DNA from: DASUAS01 sp963720765
Lineage (GTDB): Bacteria; Actinomycetota; Acidimicrobiia; IMCC26256; DASPTH01
DNA length: 64,000 bases
NCBI GenBank assembly: GCA_963720765.1
Contig: CAVRGS010000013.1
Coordinates: 62,001-126,000, forward strand
Reading direction: 5' to 3'
Shown: positions 8,426-17,326 of the stretch, piece after piece
Layout: each line of letters starts with the position of its first letter
Numbering within the stretch: position 1 is the stretch's first letter
The notes under the pieces: model-generated
What the model was told of the DNA's origin: nothing
Seen by the model: only the letters and a program-made list of their open reading frames with translations
The model's database searches: none
Made by a program: the position numbers and the translations under genes

Positions 8426-9213
8426 GCGTCCGGCGGCACGACCTGTGATGGACCGCGCGGACGCAGCTCGCCGATCGGGAACGTGGGGTTCATCTGGTCG
8501 CGCTGGTACTGGGCCCCTTGGTCGGTCGGCACCGCCCACCCCGTCGGGCACATGGTGAGCACCTCGACCAGCGAGAAGCCTTCGCCGGCGAGCTGGGACG
8601 CGAACGCCTCGCGCAGGTAGCGACGGGTGCGTGCCACCGCATTGGGCTTGTCGACGGCACCGCGCGCGACGTACGCCACACCGGGGAACGACGCCACGAT
8701 CTCGGGCACGTCGATCGGGTGTCCGTACTCGGCGGCGGTCCGGCCTCCGAGGTCGGTCTTCGTGCGCTGGCCAACGGTCGTCGCCGCCGTCATCTGGCCG
8801 CCGGTGTCTCCGAACACGCCGTTGTTGAGCATGAGGCACGTGATCGACTCGCCGCGCGCGGCCGCGTGCAGCACCTCGGCGAGACCCTCCGACACCATGT
8901 CGCCGTCGCCCTGGATGGTGTAGATGGCGTGCTCGGGCAACATGCGCTTCACGCCGGTGGCGACTGCGGGGGCGCGGCCGTGCAGGCACTGCAGGAACTC
9001 GACGTCGGCGGTGGTGATGATCTGCGTGTAGCAACCGTGACCCACCACGCCGATCGAACGGTCGACCAGCTCGAGCTCGGCGAGCACTTCGACGAGGAGC
9101 CGCCACGCCACCGGATGGCCGCAGCCGGGGCAGAGGTGGTGGTCGGTGCTCTGCAGCAGGTCGGGCGCGAACGACGCGACCTTGCGCGCGCCGCTGAGGT
9201 CGACGTCGGTCAT
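8422..9213 (-). CDS. 2-oxoacid:ferredoxin oxidoreductase, beta (TPP) subunit
   Basis: A 263-residue TPP-binding subunit. HHLCPGCGH near the N-terminus matches the VorA/KorB cluster-associated motif, and GDGDMVSEG followed by NNGVFGDTGGQ is the Mg-TPP site. With the alpha, gamma and delta subunits upstream it would oxidatively decarboxylate a 2-oxo acid to acyl-CoA with ferredoxin as acceptor. The sequence is most like the Vor (2-oxoisovalerate) class, but substrate cannot be fixed by eye. The gene begins 10 bases after the alpha stop, without a strong ribosome-binding site. Confidence 0.88.
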   Translation of the reverse strand: MTDVDLSGARKVASFAPDLLQSTDHHLCPGCGHPVAWRLLVEVLAELELVDRSIGVVGHGCYTQIITTADVEFLQCLHGRAPAVATGVKRMLPEHAIYTIQGDGDMVSEGLAEVLHAAARGESITCLMLNNGVFGDTGGQMTAATTVGQRTKTDLGGRTAAEYGHPIDVPEIVASFPGVAYVARGAVDKPNAVARTRRYLREAFASQLAGEGFSLVEVLTMCPTGWAVPTDQGAQYQRDQMNPTFPIGELRPRGPSQVVPPDA

Positions 9214-9223
9214 CGCGGCATGC

Positions 9224-10306
9224 TCATGAACGGGCTCCTGTCATCGCGTCGAGGATGCGTGTGCGAATGATGTCGACCTGCAGGAGGTCGCCCTGGCGCA
9301 TGCCCGACTCGTCCTGGCTGACGCCGCCGATGGCGCGCACCGGCTTCGCGCCCTCCACCGCCAGGCGCACGTCGTCGATCATCTGCCCGGCGTTGAGCTC
9401 GTGGACGAGCACGGTCGTGCACGCGTCACCGCGCGCGATCGTCGACAGCGCGTCGCTCGGGAACGGCCAGAGCGTGACCGGTCGGAACGTGCCGACGCGG
9501 TGCCCGTCGGCGCGGAGCTCGTCGACCACGTAGTCGACGAACGCGGCCGTGGTGCCGAACGACACGACGACGACCTCGGCGTCGTCGACGTTGCGTGTGA
9601 CGTGGCGTGCCTCGCACTGCGCGAGCTCGTACTTGTCGGCGACGCTCTGCCAGTGGCGGTTGGGACCGGGACCGGGCGTGTTGTGCTTGCCCTGCCGCCA
9701 GGTCCAGATCACCTTCGACGCTCCCGTACCGCCGGTGCTGCCGTCGAGCGCCCAGGGTTTCTCGGGTGGTGGCTTCGCCGCGTCCGCGGGGCGTTGTTCC
9801 ACCGTCATCTGGGTGAAGCCGATCATGTGGTCGGCGTAGAGGATCACCGGTGTGAGCCACTCGTCGGCGAGCTCGAACGCGAGCGTGGTGAGCTCGGCCG
9901 CTTCGGCGACGCTCGCGGGCGCGAGGGTGATGGTGCGGTAGTCGCCCCACCCGCCGCCGCGTGTTGCCTGGAAGTAGTCCTGCTGGCCGCGCGCCACGTT
10001 GAACACCACGAGCGGCAGCTCGTTGAGCGCGGCTTCGGCGATGGTCTCCTGCATGAGGGCGATGCCCTGACCGGTGGAGCCGGTCGCCGCACGTGCGCCG
10101 GTGGCGGCGGCACCGAGGGCCATGTTCGCGCCTTCGATCTCGGTGTCGGCCTGGATGAGCACGCCGTCGACGCGCGGCAGCTCTCGTGTGAACGAGTCGA
10201 GGAGGCCGGTGAAGGGGAGCATCGGGTAGCCGGCGAAGAAGCGGCAGCCACAGTCGACCGCGGCTGCCGCGATCGCGTCGTACCCCTCGCGGAGGACGAG
10301 CGTCAT
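9224..10306 (-). CDS. 2-oxoacid:ferredoxin oxidoreductase, alpha subunit
   Basis: A 360-residue alpha subunit. GYPMLPFTGLLD occupies the position of the family GYPITPST motif, and STGQGIALMQETI and DYFQATRGGGWGDYRTI are characteristic of VorB-type chains. The gamma domain is encoded separately, giving the four-subunit gamma-delta-alpha-beta form of Por/Vor enzymes. ATG 10306 overlaps the ferredoxin stop by 4 bases. These enzymes are usually oxygen-sensitive, so they imply microaerobic or protected conditions. Confidence 0.88.
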   Translation of the reverse strand: MTLVLREGYDAIAAAAVDCGCRFFAGYPMLPFTGLLDSFTRELPRVDGVLIQADTEIEGANMALGAAATGARAATGSTGQGIALMQETIAEAALNELPLVVFNVARGQQDYFQATRGGGWGDYRTITLAPASVAEAAELTTLAFELADEWLTPVILYADHMIGFTQMTVEQRPADAAKPPPEKPWALDGSTGGTGASKVIWTWRQGKHNTPGPGPNRHWQSVADKYELAQCEARHVTRNVDDAEVVVVSFGTTAAFVDYVVDELRADGHRVGTFRPVTLWPFPSDALSTIARGDACTTVLVHELNAGQMIDDVRLAVEGAKPVRAIGGVSQDESGMRQGDLLQVDIIRTRILDAMTGARS

Positions 10307-10536
10307 GCGGCCGGCTCCGAGGTCGTGTCGAACCGGTAGACCTCGAACACGAAGTCGGGGCACACCTCGGCGCAGGCGCGGCATCCGGTGCACCCGTCGA
10401 GGAGCTGGGGCAGCACGTAGCCCTTGGCGTTGCGATCGTCGGTCATCTCCAAAGCCCCGGGACGGCACACCGGCACGCACAGACCGCATCCCTTGCAGCG
10501 GTCGAGCGCCATCACCACGGTGCCACGCGCGGTCAC
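10303..10536 (-). CDS. 2-oxoacid:ferredoxin oxidoreductase, delta subunit (2x[4Fe-4S])
   Basis: A 77-residue polyferredoxin with two clusters: CKGCGLCVPVC and CTGCRACAEVC, each with its partner Cys-Pro context. It carries electrons from the TPP centre to soluble ferredoxin. The GTG start at 10536 overlaps the gamma stop and its own stop overlaps the alpha start, so gamma, delta and alpha are translationally chained. Confidence 0.9.
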   Translation of the reverse strand: MTARGTVVMALDRCKGCGLCVPVCRPGALEMTDDRNAKGYVLPQLLDGCTGCRACAEVCPDFVFEVYRFDTTSEPAA

Positions 10537-11111
10537 GATCCGATCCCCACCGGCGTGCCGCGCACCGCGTCGGCACCTGCCGCGAGCGCCGCGAGGTTCG
10601 CTTCGAGTGCGGCAGCGCGGTGCGGGGGGACGAGCTGTCGCGTCGCGGCCGCGAGCGCCTCGTCGTCGGCGACGCCGGTCAGCGCCGCGAACGCGCCCAC
10701 CAGCGCAAGTCCGGCGGCAACTGGTGCGCCGAGGTCGGCGGCGATCTCGCGCGCGGGCACTGGCACGACGAGCGCGGGCGGAGGCGGCTCGGACGGCTCG
10801 GTCCACGCCCACGCATCGGTGACGATCAACGGTGCCGTGACCAGGCGGGGGAGAGCGTCGGCGAGGAACGCGGGATGCAGCACGATCAGCGCGTTGAGTC
10901 TCGGCACGATCGGCGGGAGGTCGACGGGTCGGTCGCGCGTGATGACCGTTGCTTCGGTGCGACCGCCGCGCATCTCGCCACCGAAGTAGGAGCTCAGCAT
11001 GACGTGGTGGCCGGCCGCGACTGCCGCGTTGGCGAGCACCTTCGAACACAGCTGGACGCCCTGGCCGCCGATGCCGGTGAAGATCACGTCGCGCCGGTCG
11101 TCGACCGTCAT
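10533..11111 (-). CDS. 2-oxoacid:ferredoxin oxidoreductase, gamma subunit
   Basis: A 192-residue gamma subunit, the CoA-binding domain of Por/Vor enzymes. FTGIGGQGVQLCSKVLANAA near the N-terminus is the family signature, followed by SSYFGGEMRGGRTEA. ATG 11111 shares one base with the stop of the Gfo/Idh gene (TGATG); a GTG at 11114 is an alternative start. Confidence 0.9.
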   Translation of the reverse strand: MTVDDRRDVIFTGIGGQGVQLCSKVLANAAVAAGHHVMLSSYFGGEMRGGRTEATVITRDRPVDLPPIVPRLNALIVLHPAFLADALPRLVTAPLIVTDAWAWTEPSEPPPPALVVPVPAREIAADLGAPVAAGLALVGAFAALTGVADDEALAAATRQLVPPHRAAALEANLAALAAGADAVRGTPVGIGS

Positions 11112-12169
11112 CACTCAACGCTAGTCAGTACGCCGCCGGTGGCGGCCGAGGCGCGCATGGAGTCCATGGCTCGCATCACGCCGAGGCCGTCGGCGAAGGT
11201 CGGCAGCGCGACGGGTGACTCGACCTCGCGGCCTTCGACCGCGGCGAGGAACGCGGCGGCAAGCCGTTCGTAGTGGCGGATCTCGTAGCTGCCGAGCGCG
11301 TCGAGATCGTCGTCGACCCGTCCGCCGCCCACGGTCGCGGTGCCGGGCGGCACGGCGAGAGGTCGGGTGCCGTCGGCGTCGGCGATCCACGCCGCGCCGT
11401 CGTCGATGCCGACGGTGCCGGCGGTACCGGTGACGGCGACGAAGCCTCGTGCGGTCCACGCGGCGCCGACGTTCTGGAGGACCACCTCGACGCCGTCGCC
11501 CATCTGGAAGCGCGCCGAGTACGAGTCCTCGACGGCGCGGTCGGGCGCGTCGGCGCTCACGAGCATCGACGCGCTGACGGAGTGAAAGGGCCCGAGCCAC
11601 TCCCGCAGCTGGTCGAGGGTGTGCGATCCGTTGGCGCCGAGCCACCCGCCGATCCCGGGCTCCTCGAACCAACTCGGCATCGCCAGCGAATCGTCCGAGT
11701 GCAGGAGAAACGATGAGTACTCCACGACGGTGGCGAGGCGCGGCTCACCGATCGCGCCCGTCGAGATCGCGTCGGCGACGGCCACGCGCGCAGGGTTCCA
11801 GCGGAACTCGTGGCCCAAGGTGGCGATCACGCCCACGCGTTCCACTGCGTCGACGAGTTGCTGCGCTTGCCCGGCGTTCGTGGTGAACGGCTTCTCGCAC
11901 AGCACGTGCCGCCCGGCCTCGATCGCCTCCAGGGCGAGTTCGAAGTGCGTGTGCGGTGGCGTCGCGATCGCCACTGCGTCGACCTCGGGGAGCGCGAGGG
12001 CGTCGGCGAGTGACCCGCACACGTGTGGGATGTCGAGCTTCTCCGCTTTGTACGCCGTCGGTTCGACGTCACGCCCCACGAGTGCGACGACGTCGAAGCC
12101 GGCGGCGCGCAAGGCGGGCACCTGCACCCGGCATCCGAACCTCCGGCCCACGACTGCGATTCCCGTCAT
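11111..12169 (-). CDS. Gfo/Idh/MocA-family oxidoreductase
   Basis: A 352-residue NAD(P)-dependent dehydrogenase. The Rossmann start is GIAVVGRRFGCRV (the usual GxGxxG is altered), and the catalytic family motif LCEKPFTTN is near residue 95. The rest is the mixed alpha/beta substrate domain. It heads the ferredoxin oxidoreductase operon and is coupled to it by a one-base stop/start overlap. ATG 12169 was chosen because TACTGT lies exactly 6 bases upstream, fitting a leaderless message. The substrate is unknown; sugars or inositols are typical of the family. Confidence 0.85.
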   Translation of the reverse strand: MTGIAVVGRRFGCRVQVPALRAAGFDVVALVGRDVEPTAYKAEKLDIPHVCGSLADALALPEVDAVAIATPPHTHFELALEAIEAGRHVLCEKPFTTNAGQAQQLVDAVERVGVIATLGHEFRWNPARVAVADAISTGAIGEPRLATVVEYSSFLLHSDDSLAMPSWFEEPGIGGWLGANGSHTLDQLREWLGPFHSVSASMLVSADAPDRAVEDSYSARFQMGDGVEVVLQNVGAAWTARGFVAVTGTAGTVGIDDGAAWIADADGTRPLAVPPGTATVGGGRVDDDLDALGSYEIRHYERLAAAFLAAVEGREVESPVALPTFADGLGVMRAMDSMRASAATGGVLTSVE

Positions 12170-12175
12170 GCGTGC

Positions 12176-12181
12176 ACAGTA
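12176..12181 (-). promoter_or_regulatory. -10 box of a leaderless transcript
   Basis: On the minus strand TACTGT is followed by 6 bases and then the ATG at 12169. This would be the promoter for the whole 12169-6956 operon. Confidence 0.5.
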
Positions 12182-12194
12182 CGGTGACGCCCCC

Positions 12195-12942
12195 ATGCGC
12201 ACCGCCGACGGTACCGACAGGAGCGCGAAACCGACGATCGTGCTCGTCCACGGCTCGGGTCACACCGCGCGCGTGTGGGAAGGGGTGCAGGGACACCTCC
12301 GCCACTGTTCCCTGGCTGTGGACCTGCCCGGCCGCGCCGACCGGGTCGCCGACATCGCCGATGTCGCGATCGCCACCGCGGCCGGGAGCCTGGCCGCCGA
12401 TGTCGATGCGCAGATCGAGGGTCCAGTCGTGTTGGTCGGGCACTCGGCGGGCGGCATCGTGCTCCCCGCGCTCGCGGCGCAGCTCGGCGATCGAGTGCAG
12501 CACCTCGTGTTCGTCGCCGGCCTGTCGGCGAAGCACGGCGAGACGGTCATGCGCACGGTGCGGCCCGACGCCGAGGCGATGCTCGCCACCCGGCTCACTG
12601 CGATGCGCGCCGAGTTCGCGGGGTGCATGCTCGAGCCCGATCCGTCGATTCCCGACGTACGCCGCGCTCGACGCCGAGACGGCGGCGCCGCTCGACTCGC
12701 TCAACTACATGGAGCAGACGGTGTCGTGGGGTGCAGTTCCCGCGTCGCTCCCGCGCACGTTCGTGCGATGCATGCGCGACCGCATCCAGCCCCGCGTGCT
12801 CCAGGCCGCGCTGATCGAGAACTGCGGTGCCGGCGAGGTGATCGACCTCGAATCGGGCCACACTCCTGCGGTCGCGGTGCCGGGGAAGCTCGCCGAGATC
12901 CTCGATCGGATCACCGCGAACCGTGGGATCATGCCGGCATGA
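12195..12942 (+). CDS. alpha/beta hydrolase (one frame break)
   Basis: A serine hydrolase of the alpha/beta fold, about 248 residues once repaired. It has the oxyanion strand VLVHGSGHTARVW, the nucleophile elbow GHSAGG near residue 84 and the catalytic His in ESGHTPAV near the C-terminus. One extra base near 12655 moves the frame; the product resumes as YAALDAETAAPLDSLNY, and the triad is complete only if the two parts are joined. It is divergent from the Gfo/Idh gene and overlaps the LLM gene by 4 bases. Confidence 0.8.
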
Positions 12943-13856
12943 GGATCGGACTCGGCGCCGGCGCACCCACCATCGAGCGCATCATCGAACAGGCCGAGGA
13001 GGCCGAGGCAGCCGGCTTCACCAGCCTGTGGCTCCCGAGCGCGGTGCTCGGTGACCCGCTCACCGCGATCGCGGTCGCCGGTCGAGCCACGACGTCGATC
13101 GAGCTCGGCACCGCGGTGCTCGTCACCTACGCCGCCCATCCGCTGCTGACCGCGGCGCGCGCGGCGTCGACGGCGGCGGCGATGGGCCGACCCGGGTTCG
13201 TGCTCGGGATGGGTCCGTCGCACGACATGGCGATCGAAGGGGCGTACGGGCTCTCGTACGAGCACGTCGGCCGCCACACCGAGGAGTACACGCGCATCGT
13301 GGTGGCGGCGCTGCGCGGCGACGCGGTCGACCTCGACGGTGACGAATTCCAGGTGCACGTCGCGGCTCCGACCGCGGCGCCGTTCCCCGTGCCCGTGTTG
13401 TTGGGTGCCCTGGCGCCGCGCATGCTGCGGGTGGCGGGGGAGATCGCCGACGGCACCGTCACATGGATGGCCAACCGCGAAGCGCTGGAAGCGCACGTCG
13501 TCCCGCGCATCACCGCGGCCGCCAGTGCGGCCGGTCGCCCGGCGCCGCGTGTCGTCGTCGGTCTCCCGGTGGCGGTGCACGACGACGTCGACGAGGCGCG
13601 TGCGGCGGCGACGACGCAGTACGGCTTCTACGGCACGCTTCCCAACTACGCGCGCATCCTGCGGCACGGTGGGATCGAGCATTCGGCCGACGCGTGCATC
13701 GTGGGCAACGAGGAGGCAGTCGCTGCGCAGCTGCGGGCGCTGGTCGACGCCGGTGCCACCGACGTGTGGGCTGCGATCTTCCCGGTCGGCGACGACCGCC
13801 GCGCGTCCCGCGCCCGCACCCGCGCCCTCCTCGAGCAACTCGTCCGCGAAGACTGA
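12939..13856 (+). CDS. LLM-class (F420-type) flavin oxidoreductase
   Basis: A 305-residue luciferase-like monooxygenase-fold protein. It opens with MRIGLGAGAPTIERIIEQAE and contains ELGTAVLVTYAAHPLLTAA and RPGFVLGMGPSHD, typical of the actinobacterial F420-dependent TIGR03564 type rather than FMN luciferases. The cofactor assignment rests on family resemblance. ATG 12939 overlaps the upstream hydrolase stop. Confidence 0.85.
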   Translation: MRIGLGAGAPTIERIIEQAEEAEAAGFTSLWLPSAVLGDPLTAIAVAGRATTSIELGTAVLVTYAAHPLLTAARAASTAAAMGRPGFVLGMGPSHDMAIEGAYGLSYEHVGRHTEEYTRIVVAALRGDAVDLDGDEFQVHVAAPTAAPFPVPVLLGALAPRMLRVAGEIADGTVTWMANREALEAHVVPRITAAASAAGRPAPRVVVGLPVAVHDDVDEARAAATTQYGFYGTLPNYARILRHGGIEHSADACIVGNEEAVAAQLRALVDAGATDVWAAIFPVGDDRRASRARTRALLEQLVRED

Positions 13857-13870
13857 CCCACCCCCACCCG

Positions 13871-13917
13871 ATTTGGCGTGGTTCGTGTGCTGCTACGGCA
13901 CACCAGCCACGCCGAAT
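13871..13917. terminator. long hairpin between the LLM and ligase genes
   Basis: Two 20-base arms that pair at 17 of 20 positions around a 7-base loop. The left arm begins ATTTGGCGTGG and the right arm ends CCACGCCGAAT. No U-tract follows, so it could be a factor-dependent terminator, an RNA-stabilising hairpin or a dispersed REP-like element. Confidence 0.4.
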
Positions 13918-13945
13918 GGGGCGTGGGATCGGGCACACTGACGCG

Positions 13946-15487
13946 GTGCTGCTCGCCGATCTGGTCGCGACGTCGACCGCGGTGGCGTCGACGCGGGCCC
14001 GTTCCACGAAGACGGCTGCGCTCGCCGATGTGCTGACTCGTCTCGCGCCCGAGGAGATCGAGCCCGCGATCGGGTTCCTCACGGGTGAGGTACGGCAGGG
14101 TCGGATCGGGGTGGGCTGGGCGACCGTGTTCAAGCTCGACGTCGTACCCGCACCCACGCCCACACTCACCATCGCCGACGTCGACCGCGCGCTCGATCGC
14201 CTCCAGGACACGACCGGGAGCGGCTCGGTCGCGGGCCGCCAGGACATCCTCCGCGGCGTGTTCGACCGCGCCACCCCCGGCGAGCTCGACTTCCTCCGCC
14301 GCTTGCTGGTGGGCGAACTGCGCCAGGGCGCGCTCGCGGGGGTCATGACCGATGCGATCGCGAAGGCGGCCTCGGTGCCGATCGCGCTCGTGCGCCGCGC
14401 CGCGATGTTCTCGGGCGATCTCGGTCGGGTGGCGGAACTCGGGCTGACTGCCGGAGAGGCGGGGCTCCGCGACATCGGGCTCGAGGTCGGACGGGGTGTG
14501 CAGCCGATGCTGGCGTCAGGAGCGCCCGACGTTCGTACCGCGCTGGATGACATCGGTCTCGCGTCGGTGGAGTGGAAACTCGACGGCGCCCGCATCCAGG
14601 TGCACCGCCACGACGACGACGTGCGCATCTACACCCGCAACCTCAACGACATCACCGGCCGTCTGCCGGGTGTCGTGGACTGGGCTCGCGCCCTCCCGGC
14701 GCGCGCAGTCGTGCTCGACGGCGAAGCGATCGGTGTCGACGAGGACGAGCGCCCGCACGCTTTCCAGGACACGATGAGCTCGTTCGGGAGCGAAGCCGCG
14801 AGCAACCTGGGCGCGTACTTCTTCGACGTGCTCCACGTCGACGGCGACGACCTGGTCGACCGTCCGCTCACCGAGCGCCTCGACGTCGTGCAGTCAGTGG
14901 TGGGGGAGCGGCGCATCCCCGGCATCGTCACCGCGTCGCCCGACGAGGCCTCGGCGTTCCTCGACGCTGCCGTCAGTGCCGGGCACGAGGGCGTGATGGT
15001 GAAGGCGGTCGACTCGCTCTACGACGCCGGTCGCCGCGGCGGCGCGTGGCGCAAGGTGAAGCCGGTCAAGACGCTCGACCTCGTGGTGTTGGCCGCCGAG
15101 TGGGGCCACGGCCGGCGCGAGGGCTGGCTGTCGAACCTGCACCTCGGAGCCCGCGGCGACGACGGCACGTTCGTGATGGTGGGCAAGACGTTCAAAGGTC
15201 TCACCGACGCGCTGCTCGCGTGGCAGACCGAAGAGCTCCTCGCGCGCGAGATCGGCCGCGACGGGATCACCGTGCACGTGCGACCCGAGCTCGTGGTCGA
15301 GATCGCGCTCGATGGCGTGCAGGCGTCGCGCCGCTATCCGGGCGGGGTCGCGCTGCGCTTCGCGCGCGTGCGCCGCTACCGCGACGACAAGACCGCGGCC
15401 GATGCAGACCTCATCGAGGCCGTACAGGCGCTGCTGCCCGGAACGTCGGGCTCGTCACCGCGCGCCCGGACACGTATTCGTCCGTGA
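13946..15487 (+). CDS. ligB: ATP-dependent DNA ligase
   Basis: A 513-residue ATP-dependent DNA ligase of the actinobacterial LigB type. An N-terminal helical DNA-binding domain covers about residues 1-200. The adenylated lysine is Lys211 in EWKLDGARIQVHR. Motifs follow as VVLDGEAIG, AYFFDVLHVDG, EGVMVKAVDSLY and WRKVKPVKT, then an OB domain. The GTG start at 13946 follows CACACT by 6 bases. The last 15 or so residues look less conserved. A degraded second copy of its 3' end is found at 17127-17326. Confidence 0.9.
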   Translation: MLLADLVATSTAVASTRARSTKTAALADVLTRLAPEEIEPAIGFLTGEVRQGRIGVGWATVFKLDVVPAPTPTLTIADVDRALDRLQDTTGSGSVAGRQDILRGVFDRATPGELDFLRRLLVGELRQGALAGVMTDAIAKAASVPIALVRRAAMFSGDLGRVAELGLTAGEAGLRDIGLEVGRGVQPMLASGAPDVRTALDDIGLASVEWKLDGARIQVHRHDDDVRIYTRNLNDITGRLPGVVDWARALPARAVVLDGEAIGVDEDERPHAFQDTMSSFGSEAASNLGAYFFDVLHVDGDDLVDRPLTERLDVVQSVVGERRIPGIVTASPDEASAFLDAAVSAGHEGVMVKAVDSLYDAGRRGGAWRKVKPVKTLDLVVLAAEWGHGRREGWLSNLHLGARGDDGTFVMVGKTFKGLTDALLAWQTEELLAREIGRDGITVHVRPELVVEIALDGVQASRRYPGGVALRFARVRRYRDDKTAADADLIEAVQALLPGTSGSSPRARTRIRP

Positions 15488-15629
15488 TCCGAGCTCGGCC
15501 GGGCTCGGCCGCGCCGGTGGCAGCGACGCGGAGATCACGGGTGCCGACCGGTTCGCTCTCAAGGCACCCGTTGCGCGAGCCGAAGCAGGGTCGAGCTCGG
15601 ACCCCGGCGAGGGCCGGTCATCGCGAGGG

Positions 15630-17055
15630 ATGGGCACGGTGGGAGCGCAACGCACGGTGGGAGCAGGGTCAGGGGTCGTCGGTCGACGCAGGTTCCTCGG
15701 CGCCGCGGCCGCGGGCGCGGCGGGGATCGTGGTCGGGGGCATCCGCCCGGCCGCCGGTGTCGCGGGCGCACCGGCGCCTGGCGTCGAGCCGATCCCGATC
15801 GAATCGTCGACCCTGGGCGAAGGCATGTTCCAGCTCTTCGCGCAGTCCGACCTCAACTTCCAGACGCTGATCGCGCTCGGCGGTGCGGGCATCAACTCCG
15901 CGGTGGGCGAGGTGACGACCGCGGTGGCCCAAGCGAACGCGGCCGAAGGCGGTGCGTCGTATCAGAGCGTCTTCGACGCGATGGTCGCGACCGGTGACCG
16001 GTTGCGTCGTGCCGCCGACGAAGCCGCGAAGGCCAAGCACGTGATCACCGCGCGGGCGGTATCTCCGGGCTGCGCAGTACTACAACCAGGCGCTGTTCTG
16101 GGTGCTCGGCACGTCGACGCCTGACCAGGAACAGAACGTCTACGAGGCCATGGACGCCGCGTGGCATGAGTCGGCCAAGCGGCAGTCGCCGAAGTGGGAG
16201 CCATTCACGTTCCCGTGGCAGGGCCATGAGCTGCCGGCGTGGTTCATCCGCCCGTCCGGCGCGAGTGGCAAGCGGCGCACGCTCATCATGAACAACGGCA
16301 GCGACGGCCAGAACGTCGACATGCTCCCCCAGGGTGCGACCTTCGCGCTCGAGCGGGGCTGGAACGTCGTCATCTTCGAAGGCCCCGGACAGGGGCGCAC
16401 GCTGTTCGTCGACAAGGTGCCGTTCACGCCTGCGTGGCACGAGGTGATCACCCCGCTGGTCGACGTGCTGCAGAAGCGCAGCGACGTCGAGCCGAAGCAG
16501 ATCGCGCTCGTCGGCGTGAGCTTCGCCGGCCTGCTCGTGATGCGCGCGGCGGCGAAGGAGCACCGACTCGCCGCAGTCGTGAGTGATCCCGGCAGCGTCA
16601 GCGACTACGACGCGTTCCCGCAGGTGTTGCGCGACGCGGCGGCGAGTGGCGACAAGGCGACGGTCAACGCCGCGTGGGAGAACATCCTGATCCCGGGATC
16701 GGATCCGATGCAGCAGTTCGATCTCCGCAAGCGGCTCGAGATCTACACGCCCGGAGCGCTCGGCGAGGTGCGCGCGGGCAAGGTGCCGAGTGACTGGTAC
16801 GGCATCTCCCGCGCGATCCAGGAGTACGACCTCGGCGACCTCGCCGAGGACGTCACGACGCCGACGTTGGTCGTCAACTACGAGCTCGAGTCGTTCTATC
16901 CGGGACAGGCGCAGGAGCTCTACGATCGGTTGCCGGGGAAGAAGGATCTCGTGACGTTCACCGTGGTCGAAGGCGCGCAGTACCACGACGCGCCGATTGG
17001 CGCGCAGTGGCACGGTGAGGTCGTGATGGACTGGCTCGACGAGCACGTCCACTGA
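15630..17055 (+). CDS. Tat-exported alpha/beta hydrolase (one frame break)
   Basis: An exported serine hydrolase, about 474 residues after repair. The N-terminus has a twin-arginine signal (GRRRFLGAAAAGAAGIVVGG, about residues 18-37) and an AGA cleavage region. One extra base near 16057 splits it; the joined sequence reads through YLRAAQYYNQALFWVLG. The nucleophile is in VGVSFAGLLV, an elbow where the last Gly is Ala, as in the dihydropseudooxynicotine hydrolase-like group. The catalytic His is probably in EGAQYHD. The window 15488-15629 upstream holds no gene I can support. Confidence 0.78.
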
Positions 17056-17064
17056 CGCACAGGA

Positions 17065-17126
17065 TCAGACCACGCGCAGCGGACGGAAGGCGTGCACGTC
17101 AGCACGTAGAGGTCGGGGCACTCGAA
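17065..17126 (-). pseudogene. relic: 3' end of an epoxide hydrolase gene
   Basis: About 20 codons matching the C-terminus of the intact epoxide hydrolase at 18259-19416. On the minus strand FECPDLYV is followed, after a one-base shift, by DVHAFRPLRVV and a stop, against DVRTCFRPLRIV in the intact gene. It ends abruptly where the ligase relic begins, so it is a truncated leftover rather than a gene. Confidence 0.7.
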
Positions 17127-17326
17127 CGCGAGATCGGCCGCGACGGGATCACCGTGCACGTACGACCCGAGCTCGTGGTCGAGATCGCGCTCGATGGCCT
17201 GCAGACGTCGCGCCGCTATCAGGGCGGGGTCGCGCTGCGCTTCGCGCGCCGCGCCGCTACCGCGACGACAAGGCCGCCGACGCCGCCGATCCGATCGAGG
17301 CGGTGCAGGCCTTCCTCTCGGGTTAG
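17127..17326 (+). pseudogene. relic: 3' end of a DNA ligase gene
   Basis: Closely repeats the last part of the ligase gene (about 15245-15436), with long identical stretches such as CGCGAGATCGGCCGCGACGG. It reads EIGRDGITVHVRPELVVEI and ALDGLQTSRRYQGGVALRF, then loses one base, then RYRDDK onward to a TAG at 17324-17326. It lacks the catalytic domain and any start, so it cannot be functional. Its stop overlaps the stop of the convergent hydrolase at 17323. Confidence 0.75.

Noticed and set aside
6956..9106. Reading the CoA ligase as a 716-residue protein
   Set aside because: The first 226 residues are a shadow of the Vor-like beta gene. ATG 8425 with a 4-base overlap gives a normal-length ligase.
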